Shown here in pieces: positions 51,456-61,456 of a stretch of 64,000 nucleotides of DNA. Location: assembly GCA_037137455.1 (NCBI GenBank), contig JBAXKG010000008.1, forward strand, positions 1 to 64,000, in the 5' to 3' direction. A program made the translations under genes and the position numbers. Origin of the DNA: CAIVAT01 sp037137455 (GTDB lineage Bacteria; Bacteroidota; Bacteroidia; Bacteroidales; FEN-979). Below the pieces are notes generated by a model, which saw only the letters and a program-made list of their open reading frames with translations, was not told the DNA's origin and did not search any database. Numbering within the stretch: position 1 is the first letter of the stretch; each line of letters begins with the position of its first letter.

Positions 51456-52199
51456 TCATTCGTCATGTCTTCCAGCGTCTCTCCAAAAAAGTCCTTCTTC
51501 AATGTAACCGGAGATTTGGTGATCCTTTGCCAGACGCAGGTAAAGATCGGTCAGTGAAAATTTTCCCTCCTCTGAAATCAACTGGAATATTTCAGTATTT
51601 ATCACCTGGATGCCACTAAACGCATAAGGAGTAAGACAACCCGGTTTCATAAAAGGCTCATTTTCCAAGGCACTAGGATTTGGGTTACAGGGAGCTGGTT
51701 CGCGTGCAATTACCCGTTCCCCTGTTTTACGATTTTCCCACCCACACATCTGCATCGAACCATCAAACAAGAAATACCGGGATGTTTCGCGTTTCCGGAT
51801 GGCCAGGGTTGCCAGTGATCCGGTGGTTTCATGATATGCTGAAAATTTCATAATGTCAAGATCAGAAATTATATCGACATTCCGAATGATGGCTGTTTCA
51901 CAGTCATGAAAAAACCATGCAGCCATTTTCACTCCTCCGCCGGTTTCAAGTAATTCAACACTTTCATCAGAAAAAGAAAACTGCATCCCAAATTGATCAT
52001 GTTGAGCCAAATAGTCAATGATCTGAGATGCAAAATGATGCACATTTATGATCACCTCACTGATCCCTGCCGTTTTAAGATGTTCAAGGGAATGCTCAAG
52101 TAATGTTTTGCCATTGACCACATAAAGAGCTTTTGGATGCGCGTTGGTGAACGGCTTAAGTCGTGTACCCAGTCCGGCAGCCAGGATCATCGCTTTCAT
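51456..52199 (-). CDS. Sugar-1-phosphate nucleotidyltransferase, MurU-like, 247 aa
   Basis: Its N-terminus is MKAMILAAGLGTRLKPFTNA followed by HPKAL, the NTP-transferase signature; VVIINVHHFAS-type (SEVIINVHHFASQIIDYLAQ), LLETGGGVKMAAWFF and IRNVDIISDLDIMKF follow the MurU pattern. MurU joins UTP to MurNAc-1-phosphate in peptidoglycan recycling. The gene lies 83 bp after the AmgK-like kinase gene, the pair that performs this bypass in other Gram-negatives. I start at the ATG at 52199 since the 17 residues before it in the long frame are unlike the family. An alternative is another hexose-1-phosphate uridylyl- or guanylyltransferase. Confidence 0.82.
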   Translation of the reverse strand: MKAMILAAGLGTRLKPFTNAHPKALYVVNGKTLLEHSLEHLKTAGISEVIINVHHFASQIIDYLAQHDQFGMQFSFSDESVELLETGGGVKMAAWFFHDCETAIIRNVDIISDLDIMKFSAYHETTGSLATLAIRKRETSRYFLFDGSMQMCGWENRKTGERVIAREPAPCNPNPSALENEPFMKPGCLTPYAFSGIQVINTEIFQLISEEGKFSLTDLYLRLAKDHQISGYIEEGLFWRDAGRHDE

Positions 52200-52282
52200 C
52201 GTATCTTGTTTTGATTGATTGAATGATGAACAAAAAAATAAACATGACAATCAAGTAATTTTTGAACTTTTAAAACCAATAC

Positions 52283-53851
52283 CTATTTCGAGGTAAGATT
52301 CTCCGAATGAATAAGGTTTACTGAAATATTAAAATTTGTTTTCAAATGTTTTGCAAGTTCTGCCGCACAATAAACTGAACGGTGTTGCCCGCCTGTGCAT
52401 CCATAGGAAACCATAAGATGTTGAAAGCCGCGATCGATATAGGCTCTTACACTTTGATCAACGAGAGAAAATGTATTTTGCATAAATTCATCCACCGCAG
52501 ATTCCTTTTTCAGAAAATCAATCACTGGCTGATCATTACCACTGATTTTTTTAAATTCATCAAACCGGCCCGGATTCGGCAGGGCACGGCAGTCAAATAT
52601 ATACCCTCCCCCATTACCGCTTTCATCAACAGGAATCTGTTTTTTATAAGAAAAACTTTTAATGGTCACAGTCAATTTATTTTCAGAAAGGCCGGATATT
52701 GAAGAAACTTTCAACTCATTAATATTATCAGTGCCTCTATTGATTTCAGTAAATTGTTGACTCAATAACCCGGGAGTTTCGACCATTCTGTCGATAACTG
52801 ACATCAGGTTTTTGAGCCCGAAACCGATCATTTTATTTTCCCGCAATACACGCAGGTTCGTCAGTGCATATGGAATGCTTTGCAAAAAATGAGGCTTTTT
52901 CTCATAATAACCCCTGAAACCGTAAGCCCCCAACGCCTGCATGATGCGGATCAGCAAAAAAGCATAATAGGTTTTAAGAAACTTTTCGCGGTCGACAGGA
53001 TAAATTTCTTCGAGTTTATCAAGGTAATAATTCAGCAACATCTCACGAACCGGATCAGGAATATCTGCTTTAGCGTCATAAAGCAACGAAGCAACATCGT
53101 ACTGCAAAGCTCCTTTACGTCCGCCCTGATAATCGATAAACCATGGTTCATTATCCACAACCATTATGTTGCGTGACTGAAAATCACGAAAAAGGAAAAA
53201 TTCCGAACCGGCCTCCAGCAACAAATCACAAAGTTTTGAAAAATCATCCTCTAATTCCTGTTCATCAAACTTGATATTCGCCAGCTTAAGAAAATAATAT
53301 TTAAAATAGTTAAGGTCCCACATCATCGACTGCCGGTCGAAGGCTGCCCTTGGATAGCAGACTGAATAATCAAGGTCCCGGTTTGCTTTTACCTGGAATA
53401 TTGTGAGCCACCTCAGCGCCTTCTTGTATATTTCAATGATATCTTCAGGAAAATTATATTTATCAGCAGCCCCATCCGGAGATTCATGATTTTCAAAATC
53501 TGATTTCAAATTAGTTTGCAGTGGAGAAGCGCCGGCTGCACGCTTTAAGGTCAGAAGTTGAAAAAGTGACATGTCTCCGAGGTCAGATATAAGGTATATT
53601 CTCTTGGCGGGGTCAACAGCAAGAATCTGCGGAACAGGCAATCCCAAAAGACGAAAATGGTTGGTAAATGATATAAAAGCTCTGTTCTCATTGAGGTCAT
53701 CGTTGTGTGCGCCAATAACAGTACCATTTACACCTTGAATCCGGTAATAGGTTCTGTTAGATCCCGATCCGGCTAATTTCGTAACTGATACAGGCAATTC
53801 CCCGCTCAAAATCTTGTACAACTCAGCTAATTTTTTTCTGATGTCGCTCAT
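52283..53851 (-). CDS. Fusion of AmgK-like sugar kinase with RapZ C-terminal domain, 522 aa
   Basis: The N-terminal part (about residues 1-345) is an aminoglycoside-phosphotransferase-fold kinase: TKLAGSGSNRTYYRIQG, YLISDLGDMSLFQLL, the catalytic loop FLFRDFQSRNIMVVDN and metal Asp in WFIDYQGGRKGALQYDVASL. These match AmgK, the anomeric MurNAc/GlcNAc kinase. The C-terminal part (about 375-520) is the RapZ C-domain, with YGCTGGQHRSVYCAAELAKH near the end; in enterobacteria that domain binds glucosamine-6-phosphate. No RapZ P-loop domain is present. With the MurU-like gene next door this should be a cell-wall sugar salvage kinase with a built-in amino-sugar sensor; the sensing part is inference. 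Confidence 0.85.
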   Translation of the reverse strand: MSDIRKKLAELYKILSGELPVSVTKLAGSGSNRTYYRIQGVNGTVIGAHNDDLNENRAFISFTNHFRLLGLPVPQILAVDPAKRIYLISDLGDMSLFQLLTLKRAAGASPLQTNLKSDFENHESPDGAADKYNFPEDIIEIYKKALRWLTIFQVKANRDLDYSVCYPRAAFDRQSMMWDLNYFKYYFLKLANIKFDEQELEDDFSKLCDLLLEAGSEFFLFRDFQSRNIMVVDNEPWFIDYQGGRKGALQYDVASLLYDAKADIPDPVREMLLNYYLDKLEEIYPVDREKFLKTYYAFLLIRIMQALGAYGFRGYYEKKPHFLQSIPYALTNLRVLRENKMIGFGLKNLMSVIDRMVETPGLLSQQFTEINRGTDNINELKVSSISGLSENKLTVTIKSFSYKKQIPVDESGNGGGYIFDCRALPNPGRFDEFKKISGNDQPVIDFLKKESAVDEFMQNTFSLVDQSVRAYIDRGFQHLMVSYGCTGGQHRSVYCAAELAKHLKTNFNISVNLIHSENLTSK

Positions 53852-53890
53852 ATAAAATCAGTTATTGCTGCTTTTTAGTAATCGGTCAGG

Positions 53891-56800
53891 TTAAACATTA
53901 ACAACCTGAACCTCTGGTTCCAGATATACCAGGGCCCGTTCGATCTGCTTATAGCCCATATCCGCGATGTAACCGGCATAGGTTATAAGCTGATCAGCAT
54001 GTCTATCATTTCGTTTGCCACTTTTATAATCGATTATCGTAACGGAATCTCCATCGAACACAACCCGGTCGGGGCGATAAAACGAGCCTTGTGGAGTAAT
54101 GATTTCGGCTTCGGTTTTCACCTTAACCTGATCACTGAAAAACCTCTCAAGTAAAGGATTGGTGACAACAGACCATAGTATCTTCTCCATGTTATCCCGG
54201 TCATGATGTTCAATCAAACCTGTGAGAATACCCTTTTCCAATGCCAAAGGCACCTCCTGAGCGATTTTTATCCACGATAACAAGGTATGTATCCGTTTTC
54301 CCAATTGAACTTTTCCGGACGGCTGGTCTATTTCCCACATTTCCGGAGCGCGCAACCTGATTTCAATTTTATTGCGCCAGTCGCTGCTGATCACATTCAC
54401 CATTTGTATCGCAGAAATTTCCTCATTTGCAACTTTCGGAAAATGAACCACCTTCGACCCAAATTCATATAACAATTGATTTTCAACCCAATTTCCCTCA
54501 TTTTTCAGATAATAATCAAAAAACAGGGGCAAAGAATCCAGTTCATCCTTTGCTTTTTGTGGAAATTTAGTCAAAATATAGAGTCGTTCCTCAGGGCGGG
54601 TCATCGCAACATAAAGCACATTGACCAGGTCGAGCATCGACTTTTGCTGCTCATCAACGAACAGGGGTTTGAAAACCGTCGATTCCATCTCTTTGTCGCT
54701 GCGCAGGATGGCTGTTTCAAGTCCGGGAGCAACAGTTTTGTCAAGGTCCACCCAAATATATGCTTTGGTGTTTTTTCGCGATTCCTGGGCAAAAGGAAGT
54801 ATAACCAGCGGAAATTGAAGCCCTTTCGCTTTGTGAATCGTCATAACTTTCACTGCATCAACACCTTCAGGTACAACAATTGATAATTTTTTCTTATTTT
54901 TATTCCACCAATCGATGAATTCAACAGCTCCGGTTGAAACCTTAACGGAAAATTTAAGAACGGCATCAAGGAAAAACTGCAGATAAATATCTGGTCCGTT
55001 GTTGAGATTGTATTTCCTGATCAGCTCTTCGCATAAATCGTAAACCGGAAGCAAAACAAGACTATCATGCACCGATTCCCAAGCCTTTAAATCACCCACC
55101 ACAGAACGGTTCAGGTGCATTCCGATCTCCGCGATCACGATGTCATTTGGCGGTTCAAACAGAAAGCGTAAAAAGGCGATGATGAACCGTACTTTTGGCG
55201 AATTGGCAATAAGCAATGATTCGGAAGAAACCACATCCACACCCTGTTCCAGCAAAAACCTCGCGATTGCACTGGCATTTTTGTTACTTCGGCAAAGGAT
55301 TGCCATATCCCGAAGCATGAAGTTTTCACGCTTTGCCTCCAGAATAATCGAAAGAACCCTGGCAAGCGATATCTCTTCATAGTTAAGCTCCTTCTTTTCA
55401 CTTTCAAGAAATTCAAGGCTTATATATCCTCCGGTTTTATTTACATCTGATAACTGTTCGAGCCCTTCAAATATCTTCTCTTTTCCACCAGTCAGCACAC
55501 GGTCGGCAATCACCCTGAAAAAACGGTTATTGAAGGCAACGATCTCTGTTTTTGACCGGAAGTTATGATCGAGGCTTACCTTCTCAAAATGTCTGGTAAG
55601 TGACTCTTCCCGCTGACTTAAAACATCGTTTCGATCACTTCCGGGAATGGCTGGCAATGCATTAAACTGTTCGACATCACCGCTGCGCCAGCGATATATT
55701 GCCTGTTTCCCATCGCCAACCACCAGGTTAAAAAATCCGCCGGCCAGTGAATTTTCAATCAAGGGAATAAAATTCATCCATTGGAGTACAGAGGTATCCT
55801 GGAACTCATCGATAAGAATGTGGCGGTATTTTTCTCCCAGGCGCTCATATATGAATGGAACAGGTTCATTCATCACAATAGCTGCTATTCTGGCATTGAA
55901 CTCTGAAATATGAACAATGTTATTCTGTCGTTTTAAATCGTTAAGCACCTTTTCAATTTCATTCAGCACTGATAATGGATAAATAGTTTTCGCCAGCAGT
56001 TTACGCAAGAGGTATTCAGATTTATGATGCGCGATCTCTGTTTGTATATTTTCATAAATGTCAAGCAAAACGGCCTTTATCGAATCTATGTCGACACGGG
56101 CCGATGGTAAAGCTTTCCCCGAAAACCATTTATCTTCCTCTACTGTTGTTACCACATATGAATTGGGCTCCAGCTTCTCCATCCTGCCGGCAGCAAGATT
56201 TTCGAAATATCTGCCGATACCACTGGCTCCATGAAAAAAAGCATCGGGCGGAATATCTTTATCATTAATCAATTCTGCTGCCTGCTTCGCTATTTTACTG
56301 ATGCATTGCTCGAATTCCCTTATCCGGATGTACAAAGTCGCGGAAATGGTTTGAAATTGTTCAAGCGAAATATTCTTCAGCTTACTGATCCTGGTTTGCC
56401 CTTCCTCATCAAGCAAAATATGAGCAAAATTTGACAATATTTCATCAATATTCCACCCCTGCTCTTCATCTAACCGGGCTTCAAGAAAATTAACAAGTAT
56501 TTTAGTCAGTTTTTGATCGTCCCCAACACGATCCAACAGAAGATCAACAGAATTTGAAATGAGTTCATCGGCATCCAACTCAATATTGAAATTTAGCGCC
56601 AAACCGAAATCATGGGCAAAGGTTCGGATGAGTTTATGAGAAAAACTATCAATAGTCCCGATCGCAAAATCTGCATAGTTGTGCAGGATCATTTCGAGCG
56701 CTCTCGAGGCTGTTTGCGCAATTTCAAGGGTGGTAAGCCCTGTTTCCTTAACCAGTAATTGCAAAAGAGTTCCCTCTATTGGCTTATCGGTCGATTTATT

Positions 56801-57001
56801 GTATTTTGCAAGTTCACCCAGTGCATGCAGTACTCGCTCCTTCATCTCATTGGCCGCCTTATTGGTAAACGTTATGGCCAGAATATGCCTGAAATCGCCT
56901 GGTTCAAGCAAAATCACCTTCAGGTACTCTTTTACAAGTGTGAAGGTTTTTCCCGAACCAGCAGAAGAACGATAAACAGTGAAGGACTGCGTCTGTTTCA
57001 T
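53891..57001 (-). CDS. AddA-like UvrD-family helicase-nuclease, 1036 aa
   Basis: Superfamily 1A helicase motifs run in order: Walker A SSAGSGKTFTL at residues 12-22, AITFTNKAANEMKERV (Ia), LIDEFQDTSVLQW (II), VVGDGKQAIYRWRSGD (III), LDHNFRSKTEIV (IV), VMTIHKAKGLQFPLVILPFA (V) and LYVAMTRPEERLYI (VI). The C-terminal PD-(D/E)XK nuclease has the late IIDYKSGKR. This is the AddA architecture for processing double-strand ends. Its ATG overlaps the tamB stop as ATGA. The AddB-like partner lies two genes downstream, separated by cell-wall salvage genes, which is unusual since addA and addB are usually adjacent. Confidence 0.92.
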   Translation of the reverse strand: MKQTQSFTVYRSSAGSGKTFTLVKEYLKVILLEPGDFRHILAITFTNKAANEMKERVLHALGELAKYNKSTDKPIEGTLLQLLVKETGLTTLEIAQTASRALEMILHNYADFAIGTIDSFSHKLIRTFAHDFGLALNFNIELDADELISNSVDLLLDRVGDDQKLTKILVNFLEARLDEEQGWNIDEILSNFAHILLDEEGQTRISKLKNISLEQFQTISATLYIRIREFEQCISKIAKQAAELINDKDIPPDAFFHGASGIGRYFENLAAGRMEKLEPNSYVVTTVEEDKWFSGKALPSARVDIDSIKAVLLDIYENIQTEIAHHKSEYLLRKLLAKTIYPLSVLNEIEKVLNDLKRQNNIVHISEFNARIAAIVMNEPVPFIYERLGEKYRHILIDEFQDTSVLQWMNFIPLIENSLAGGFFNLVVGDGKQAIYRWRSGDVEQFNALPAIPGSDRNDVLSQREESLTRHFEKVSLDHNFRSKTEIVAFNNRFFRVIADRVLTGGKEKIFEGLEQLSDVNKTGGYISLEFLESEKKELNYEEISLARVLSIILEAKRENFMLRDMAILCRSNKNASAIARFLLEQGVDVVSSESLLIANSPKVRFIIAFLRFLFEPPNDIVIAEIGMHLNRSVVGDLKAWESVHDSLVLLPVYDLCEELIRKYNLNNGPDIYLQFFLDAVLKFSVKVSTGAVEFIDWWNKNKKKLSIVVPEGVDAVKVMTIHKAKGLQFPLVILPFAQESRKNTKAYIWVDLDKTVAPGLETAILRSDKEMESTVFKPLFVDEQQKSMLDLVNVLYVAMTRPEERLYILTKFPQKAKDELDSLPLFFDYYLKNEGNWVENQLLYEFGSKVVHFPKVANEEISAIQMVNVISSDWRNKIEIRLRAPEMWEIDQPSGKVQLGKRIHTLLSWIKIAQEVPLALEKGILTGLIEHHDRDNMEKILWSVVTNPLLERFFSDQVKVKTEAEIITPQGSFYRPDRVVFDGDSVTIIDYKSGKRNDRHADQLITYAGYIADMGYKQIERALVYLEPEVQVVNV

Positions 57002-60000
57002 TTCTCCATTTTCTTTTTTGCAGAATGGAACAATTCCCTGAAGGATGTAAAATCACGTTGGAACTTGATCCCGAAACCCTGTGTATAAGGAGAGTTGTTA
57101 TTAAGGATGTTCAATGTGTTGGTACGGTTAAAGGCGCGTACCCTCCATCTCCGGTTTTTGGTCAGAACATATTCGATATTTATATCACCAACAATGGTGC
57201 TTGACTGTTGCATGCTGGAATTTTTATACGAATTCATCCCAAAAGTTCCGTCAATCAACAGGCGATCATCAAAGAGCTGCGTAGAAATTCCCACATCAAA
57301 CTCCTGCGACGTGGTACTGGATCCCGGTTTGTAATTTACATTCACATTAACATTCGATGAAATCTGGGATATCATGCTGTTTATCTGATTGGTGACAAGC
57401 GACATGGAGGTTGCTCCCACATCAATTGTGCTGGAGGTTGCTACCACTGGCTTAAACTGATTGAGAACCATGAGATAAACTACCTGCTCAGTCATGGTGA
57501 TCGGATTGTTGGTATCAATACTCGTGTAAACCAAGTTCCTGATAGTCTCTTCCACATTTGGCAGATTTATGGCAAACGACATGTCCGGATTCATCAATTT
57601 GCCACCCAGCCTCACAATACATTCTACCGGGATTCGGATACCCTCCTCTTCCGTGTAGGTTGTAAGTCCTTTCAACGGAGCCTTGGTTTTATAAACGGCG
57701 CTGATCGATATATTTGCATCAGTAGCATTTCCGCTCCAACTGATCGTGCTTCCCTCCTTTATCGACAATGGCAACCTGAGAAGATTCTTAAATTGGAAAA
57801 GAAAAAAACCTTTTGAAAGTTTATATGTACCTGATAAAGTGAAAGGAGTTGTTGGTGTCATCCCCAATAAAAAATTCCCGGTTCCTGATGCCTTCAAATT
57901 TCCTAACTGATCTGGAAAAAACACCTCAACTTCAGCATCCTGATTCACCCGCAAACCCAGATCTAAGGAAAGTCCGGAGGTATTTACACCCGGCTTCTCC
58001 TTTAACATTTCGAGCGAATCCGTCCCTGGATTGACAAAAATTATATAATCGTTTTGCCCGACAGATTGAGTCAGGTCAATCGGAATCACCACATGGGTTT
58101 TTCCACCATTTGTTGCCTTGACAATAATATTGATATTCTCCGGTGGCCCTGTAATACTTGCGTTTCCTGAAGCGCGCGCATTTCCATAAAAAACACTGTT
58201 TTGTGTACGGGTATTATTAAAGGCGGCAAAATCAACCATTTCAATGTTCAGCCCCAGCCGAAGGTTGCGAAAATAATTATGCGTGATCTTCCCGTTTAAA
58301 ACAGCTTTATGCCCCAGGGAATCAAAAAGAGAAATATTTTTGAAAAAGAATCCATTAGTATCAATGGTCACCACATCGGTGAAAGAATAAGGCACATTGA
58401 GATAGTTGATTTTAAATTCTGTCCGCATCATTTTTAACTGACCGGTAATCAATAGTTTGTCAAGGCTACCTTTAATTTTTATCTGCCCGGAGGCCATCCC
58501 GTTTACTCCCGACATGAAGCTGGAAACAAAAGGTCTCACTGCACGTAAATTAAGGTTCATTAAAGCCAGGTCAAAATCGAAATGGGGATTTTTTTTATCT
58601 GAAAAATAACTGCCGGTAAGTGAAAAGGGAATGTTTGTCACAATATTTTCGGTATGACTGCTTTGCGATTTTACATCGAACCTTGAAGCTTCTGCATCAA
58701 ACAAAATATTGAAAGTCGCATCGCCCAACTCCTCCTTATTGAATTTCAACTTATCGATTCGCAGATCTGACAGTACAGTGATATTTGTGTATGGTTTCGC
58801 TAATCTGACCCGTCCGCTCAGAATTCCATCTACATCAATCTGTTCACTGCCAATTAACTGATCCAACTTTGATATATCGACCTTGTTAAAATCAATTTTA
58901 AGCGTATCTGAGTTGGATCTCGACAGCGTTCCATTTACCTTGAGGTACTGATCCTCTGAATTAAAATCTAATTTGGAAAACCTTACCGATGATGTATCAA
59001 TACTGACAAAATTTTCAGGATTAACTGTCCAGTATTTTTCATTCAGGAATACATTGAATTGTTTAATTTTCAATTTTATTACCGGACTATCCCTGAAACT
59101 GGCAAATCCATCAAATTCACTGGATTTTGAATTCCCGTACCAGTTTACCTTATATAGAACACTGTCTTGCCTTAAATTTGAAACCAGCTGAAATGAATCA
59201 ATTTTTACCTCAAGAGAATCCTTTTTATCCGCCCGCTTGAAGTAAACATGAGCCGCACCGGATTTTATTGATAAATCTTTCTTTTTGTTCTCAGCGTCAA
59301 GATACCAATCGCTCAATTCGATATCATTGATAAAAAGCGCCGGGGAACTCCCTTTCATTACAAGTGATCCCTTTTCCTCGTTATAATAACCATGGAATGT
59401 GGATTTGGGCGCTATCCGAACAAAAGGGAGGAATAAATTAGTGACTTCATCTGAATTCCTGAACCGCACTTCATAGTTCATCTTTTGGTTCGTTTGTAAC
59501 TGGCTAAGGGCAATTAATGAATCATTCATGTTAAACGAAGCCAGGTAATTTTGAATAAAGGTGCTTAGCGATGGCACCAGCGCTTTGAACGAAAAGGCGC
59601 CGGTTATGTCGGCATCCACAAAATCGGACTGCAGATGGTAACTTTTCCCGTAAGCTGTATCCTGCCTGGTCAGCAGCGAAAGGTGATCCATCGTAATCAA
59701 CTTATTTCCTTCGGAGTATACAGTACTATCGATAAGGATGGAACCGTCAATGTTATCCAGATTAGTTCCCTGGAAATTTACCTTCAGGCTCGTGGTCAGA
59801 TTTTCCAAAGAATCGCGTTTAAGCAAATGCAAATCAAACAACCTGGCATGATTTACCTTAGCCTTAAAATCAAAATCCGGCAATGAATCTGCCATATCAA
59901 TCAATCCGTTGAAATCGAGGTGCAAGCCTGGATCATCAATATTTAAGAGTCCCGAAAATTTCTTCTCAGCCAGTGATCCGGAAATATCCAGGTTTGTATA

Positions 60001-61416
60001 ATTATAATTGTTCAGGAAAACCGAATCGATGCGAAGATTCATTTTTAAATCGGCATTGCTCAGTTTAAAACCTTGTCCGTTAACATCGGCCCGGAAAGTA
60101 ATAATTCCAATGTATTTCTCGTTGCCGGTCAGCTTGCCAATATCGAATGAACCAACATCAAGCTGGCCATTATAACCAATAGGCGAGCTCCCCTTCGGCT
60201 TTTTCAGGGAAAGATCGGTACTTATGTTGCCCAGGTTAGTATTGAAATGCGCTTTCGCTACGAAGTCATTGTAAAAACCGGTAAAAATACCTTTAAGGCT
60301 TATCACGCCTATGTTTGCAAGCATTCCAGGCAATTCTAAACGACGTATATCGCCCGGAATAAGCAGGGATTCAATATCCTCCTTATTTGTATTCATAGCC
60401 TTGACATTCAGGTCGATAAATGTCTCTTCAACATCTGGCAATCCAATTGCGCTGATATTTCCGTAAAAAAAGGTATTCTTTCCAAAAGCGAACCGAAAAT
60501 CGCGGGCTTTGAAATTGCTTACCGTTCCTTTGATATTTCCGGAAAGGCGTATCCGGTCTTTCATTACCAGCAATTCCGGTGCAAAATAACCTATATCCTG
60601 CAGGTCGAGGTACGAAGGATCAATCTTTGCCTGTATAGTCACTTTGTTCAAAAAATCGTTGTAGGCTGCCCATTGATCGTACAAAAAATCAAATGTTAAC
60701 GAAAGATCCGAGTGATCGGTCAGTATTTTAAGATTATGTGCCTTTAAAAACCTGGGGCCAACCTGAAATTCGCCACTGAGATTGTGAAGCACAATACCGC
60801 TGCGCTCTTTGGCTGACAAATATTTGATATTTGCATCAATTGTATCCGCATCGAACAAAATGTCGGTAACATCAAGATTTATTTCCGAAACATCAATGTT
60901 GGTATAATCCATCCCTTCGGGAGTTGGTGGCTCATTGTCATCCTGCAAATGAAATCTTGTTTCCCTCAGGCTAACTGCTGATACTGAAATTTTCCATTGA
61001 GGTGACGGGGTCGTATCACTTTTAATTGTTGTATCGGATGAAGCAAAATGATCGATGATAAACTGAAAGTTAAGAACACTATCTCCTCTATGGGTAATCA
61101 ATTGAATATTTCCCTTCTCGATAAACACTTTGCTGATGTTCAGCTTGTGTTTCTTCAATGAAAAAGCTCCTGGTTTTACCCCAAGTGCGTTAGCTGAAAA
61201 AAGGATCTCCTTTTGACGATCAAGGATCGAAATTCCTTCGACAAGCAGTCCATGTTCGATCGAAAAATCAAACCCGCTTATCCTGATTTCTGTTTTCAGT
61301 TCCTTCGAAAAATAGTCAACGGCGAGTCGTACCATCAATTTTTGTACTGCCTCACTTCTGAAAATCAGATAAAAGGTCAGGAGCAGCGAAAAAATCACTG
61401 TGACGATGTAAATCAA
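56998..61416 (-). CDS. tamB: TamB-like translocation/assembly module (AsmA/DUF490 family), 1472 aa
   Basis: One N-terminal membrane anchor (IYIVTVIFSLLLTFYLIF) is followed by about 1,100 residues of repetitive beta-strand sequence, AsmA-like at the start. The conserved TamB C-terminal domain follows (GLRVNQDAEVEVFFPDQLGN; SGTYKLSKGFFLFQFKNLLR; AVYKTKAPLKGLT; VNVNVNYKPGS; GFGIKFQRDFTSFRELF). Such bridge-like proteins span the periplasm and are linked to outer-membrane protein assembly and phospholipid transport. The frame holds no ATG or GTG between the upstream TAG and the membrane segment, so TTG at 61416 is the likely start. It is divergent from tsaD and overlaps the AddA-like gene by 4 bp. 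Confidence 0.92.
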   Translation of the reverse strand: MIYIVTVIFSLLLTFYLIFRSEAVQKLMVRLAVDYFSKELKTEIRISGFDFSIEHGLLVEGISILDRQKEILFSANALGVKPGAFSLKKHKLNISKVFIEKGNIQLITHRGDSVLNFQFIIDHFASSDTTIKSDTTPSPQWKISVSAVSLRETRFHLQDDNEPPTPEGMDYTNIDVSEINLDVTDILFDADTIDANIKYLSAKERSGIVLHNLSGEFQVGPRFLKAHNLKILTDHSDLSLTFDFLYDQWAAYNDFLNKVTIQAKIDPSYLDLQDIGYFAPELLVMKDRIRLSGNIKGTVSNFKARDFRFAFGKNTFFYGNISAIGLPDVEETFIDLNVKAMNTNKEDIESLLIPGDIRRLELPGMLANIGVISLKGIFTGFYNDFVAKAHFNTNLGNISTDLSLKKPKGSSPIGYNGQLDVGSFDIGKLTGNEKYIGIITFRADVNGQGFKLSNADLKMNLRIDSVFLNNYNYTNLDISGSLAEKKFSGLLNIDDPGLHLDFNGLIDMADSLPDFDFKAKVNHARLFDLHLLKRDSLENLTTSLKVNFQGTNLDNIDGSILIDSTVYSEGNKLITMDHLSLLTRQDTAYGKSYHLQSDFVDADITGAFSFKALVPSLSTFIQNYLASFNMNDSLIALSQLQTNQKMNYEVRFRNSDEVTNLFLPFVRIAPKSTFHGYYNEEKGSLVMKGSSPALFINDIELSDWYLDAENKKKDLSIKSGAAHVYFKRADKKDSLEVKIDSFQLVSNLRQDSVLYKVNWYGNSKSSEFDGFASFRDSPVIKLKIKQFNVFLNEKYWTVNPENFVSIDTSSVRFSKLDFNSEDQYLKVNGTLSRSNSDTLKIDFNKVDISKLDQLIGSEQIDVDGILSGRVRLAKPYTNITVLSDLRIDKLKFNKEELGDATFNILFDAEASRFDVKSQSSHTENIVTNIPFSLTGSYFSDKKNPHFDFDLALMNLNLRAVRPFVSSFMSGVNGMASGQIKIKGSLDKLLITGQLKMMRTEFKINYLNVPYSFTDVVTIDTNGFFFKNISLFDSLGHKAVLNGKITHNYFRNLRLGLNIEMVDFAAFNNTRTQNSVFYGNARASGNASITGPPENINIIVKATNGGKTHVVIPIDLTQSVGQNDYIIFVNPGTDSLEMLKEKPGVNTSGLSLDLGLRVNQDAEVEVFFPDQLGNLKASGTGNFLLGMTPTTPFTLSGTYKLSKGFFLFQFKNLLRLPLSIKEGSTISWSGNATDANISISAVYKTKAPLKGLTTYTEEEGIRIPVECIVRLGGKLMNPDMSFAINLPNVEETIRNLVYTSIDTNNPITMTEQVVYLMVLNQFKPVVATSSTIDVGATSMSLVTNQINSMISQISSNVNVNVNYKPGSSTTSQEFDVGISTQLFDDRLLIDGTFGMNSYKNSSMQQSSTIVGDINIEYVLTKNRRWRVRAFNRTNTLNILNNNSPYTQGFGIKFQRDFTSFRELFHSAKKKMEK

Positions 61417-61424
61417 TATTTTTG
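61417..61424 (+). promoter_or_regulatory. Candidate tsaD promoter (-7 box)
   Basis: TATTTTTG fits TAnnTTTG and ends 32 bases before the tsaD ATG. It lies in the 40-bp spacer shared with tamB. Confidence 0.35.
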
Positions 61425-61456
61425 AGCCTGTTTTTATGGTAATTTCGCTTTTAATT

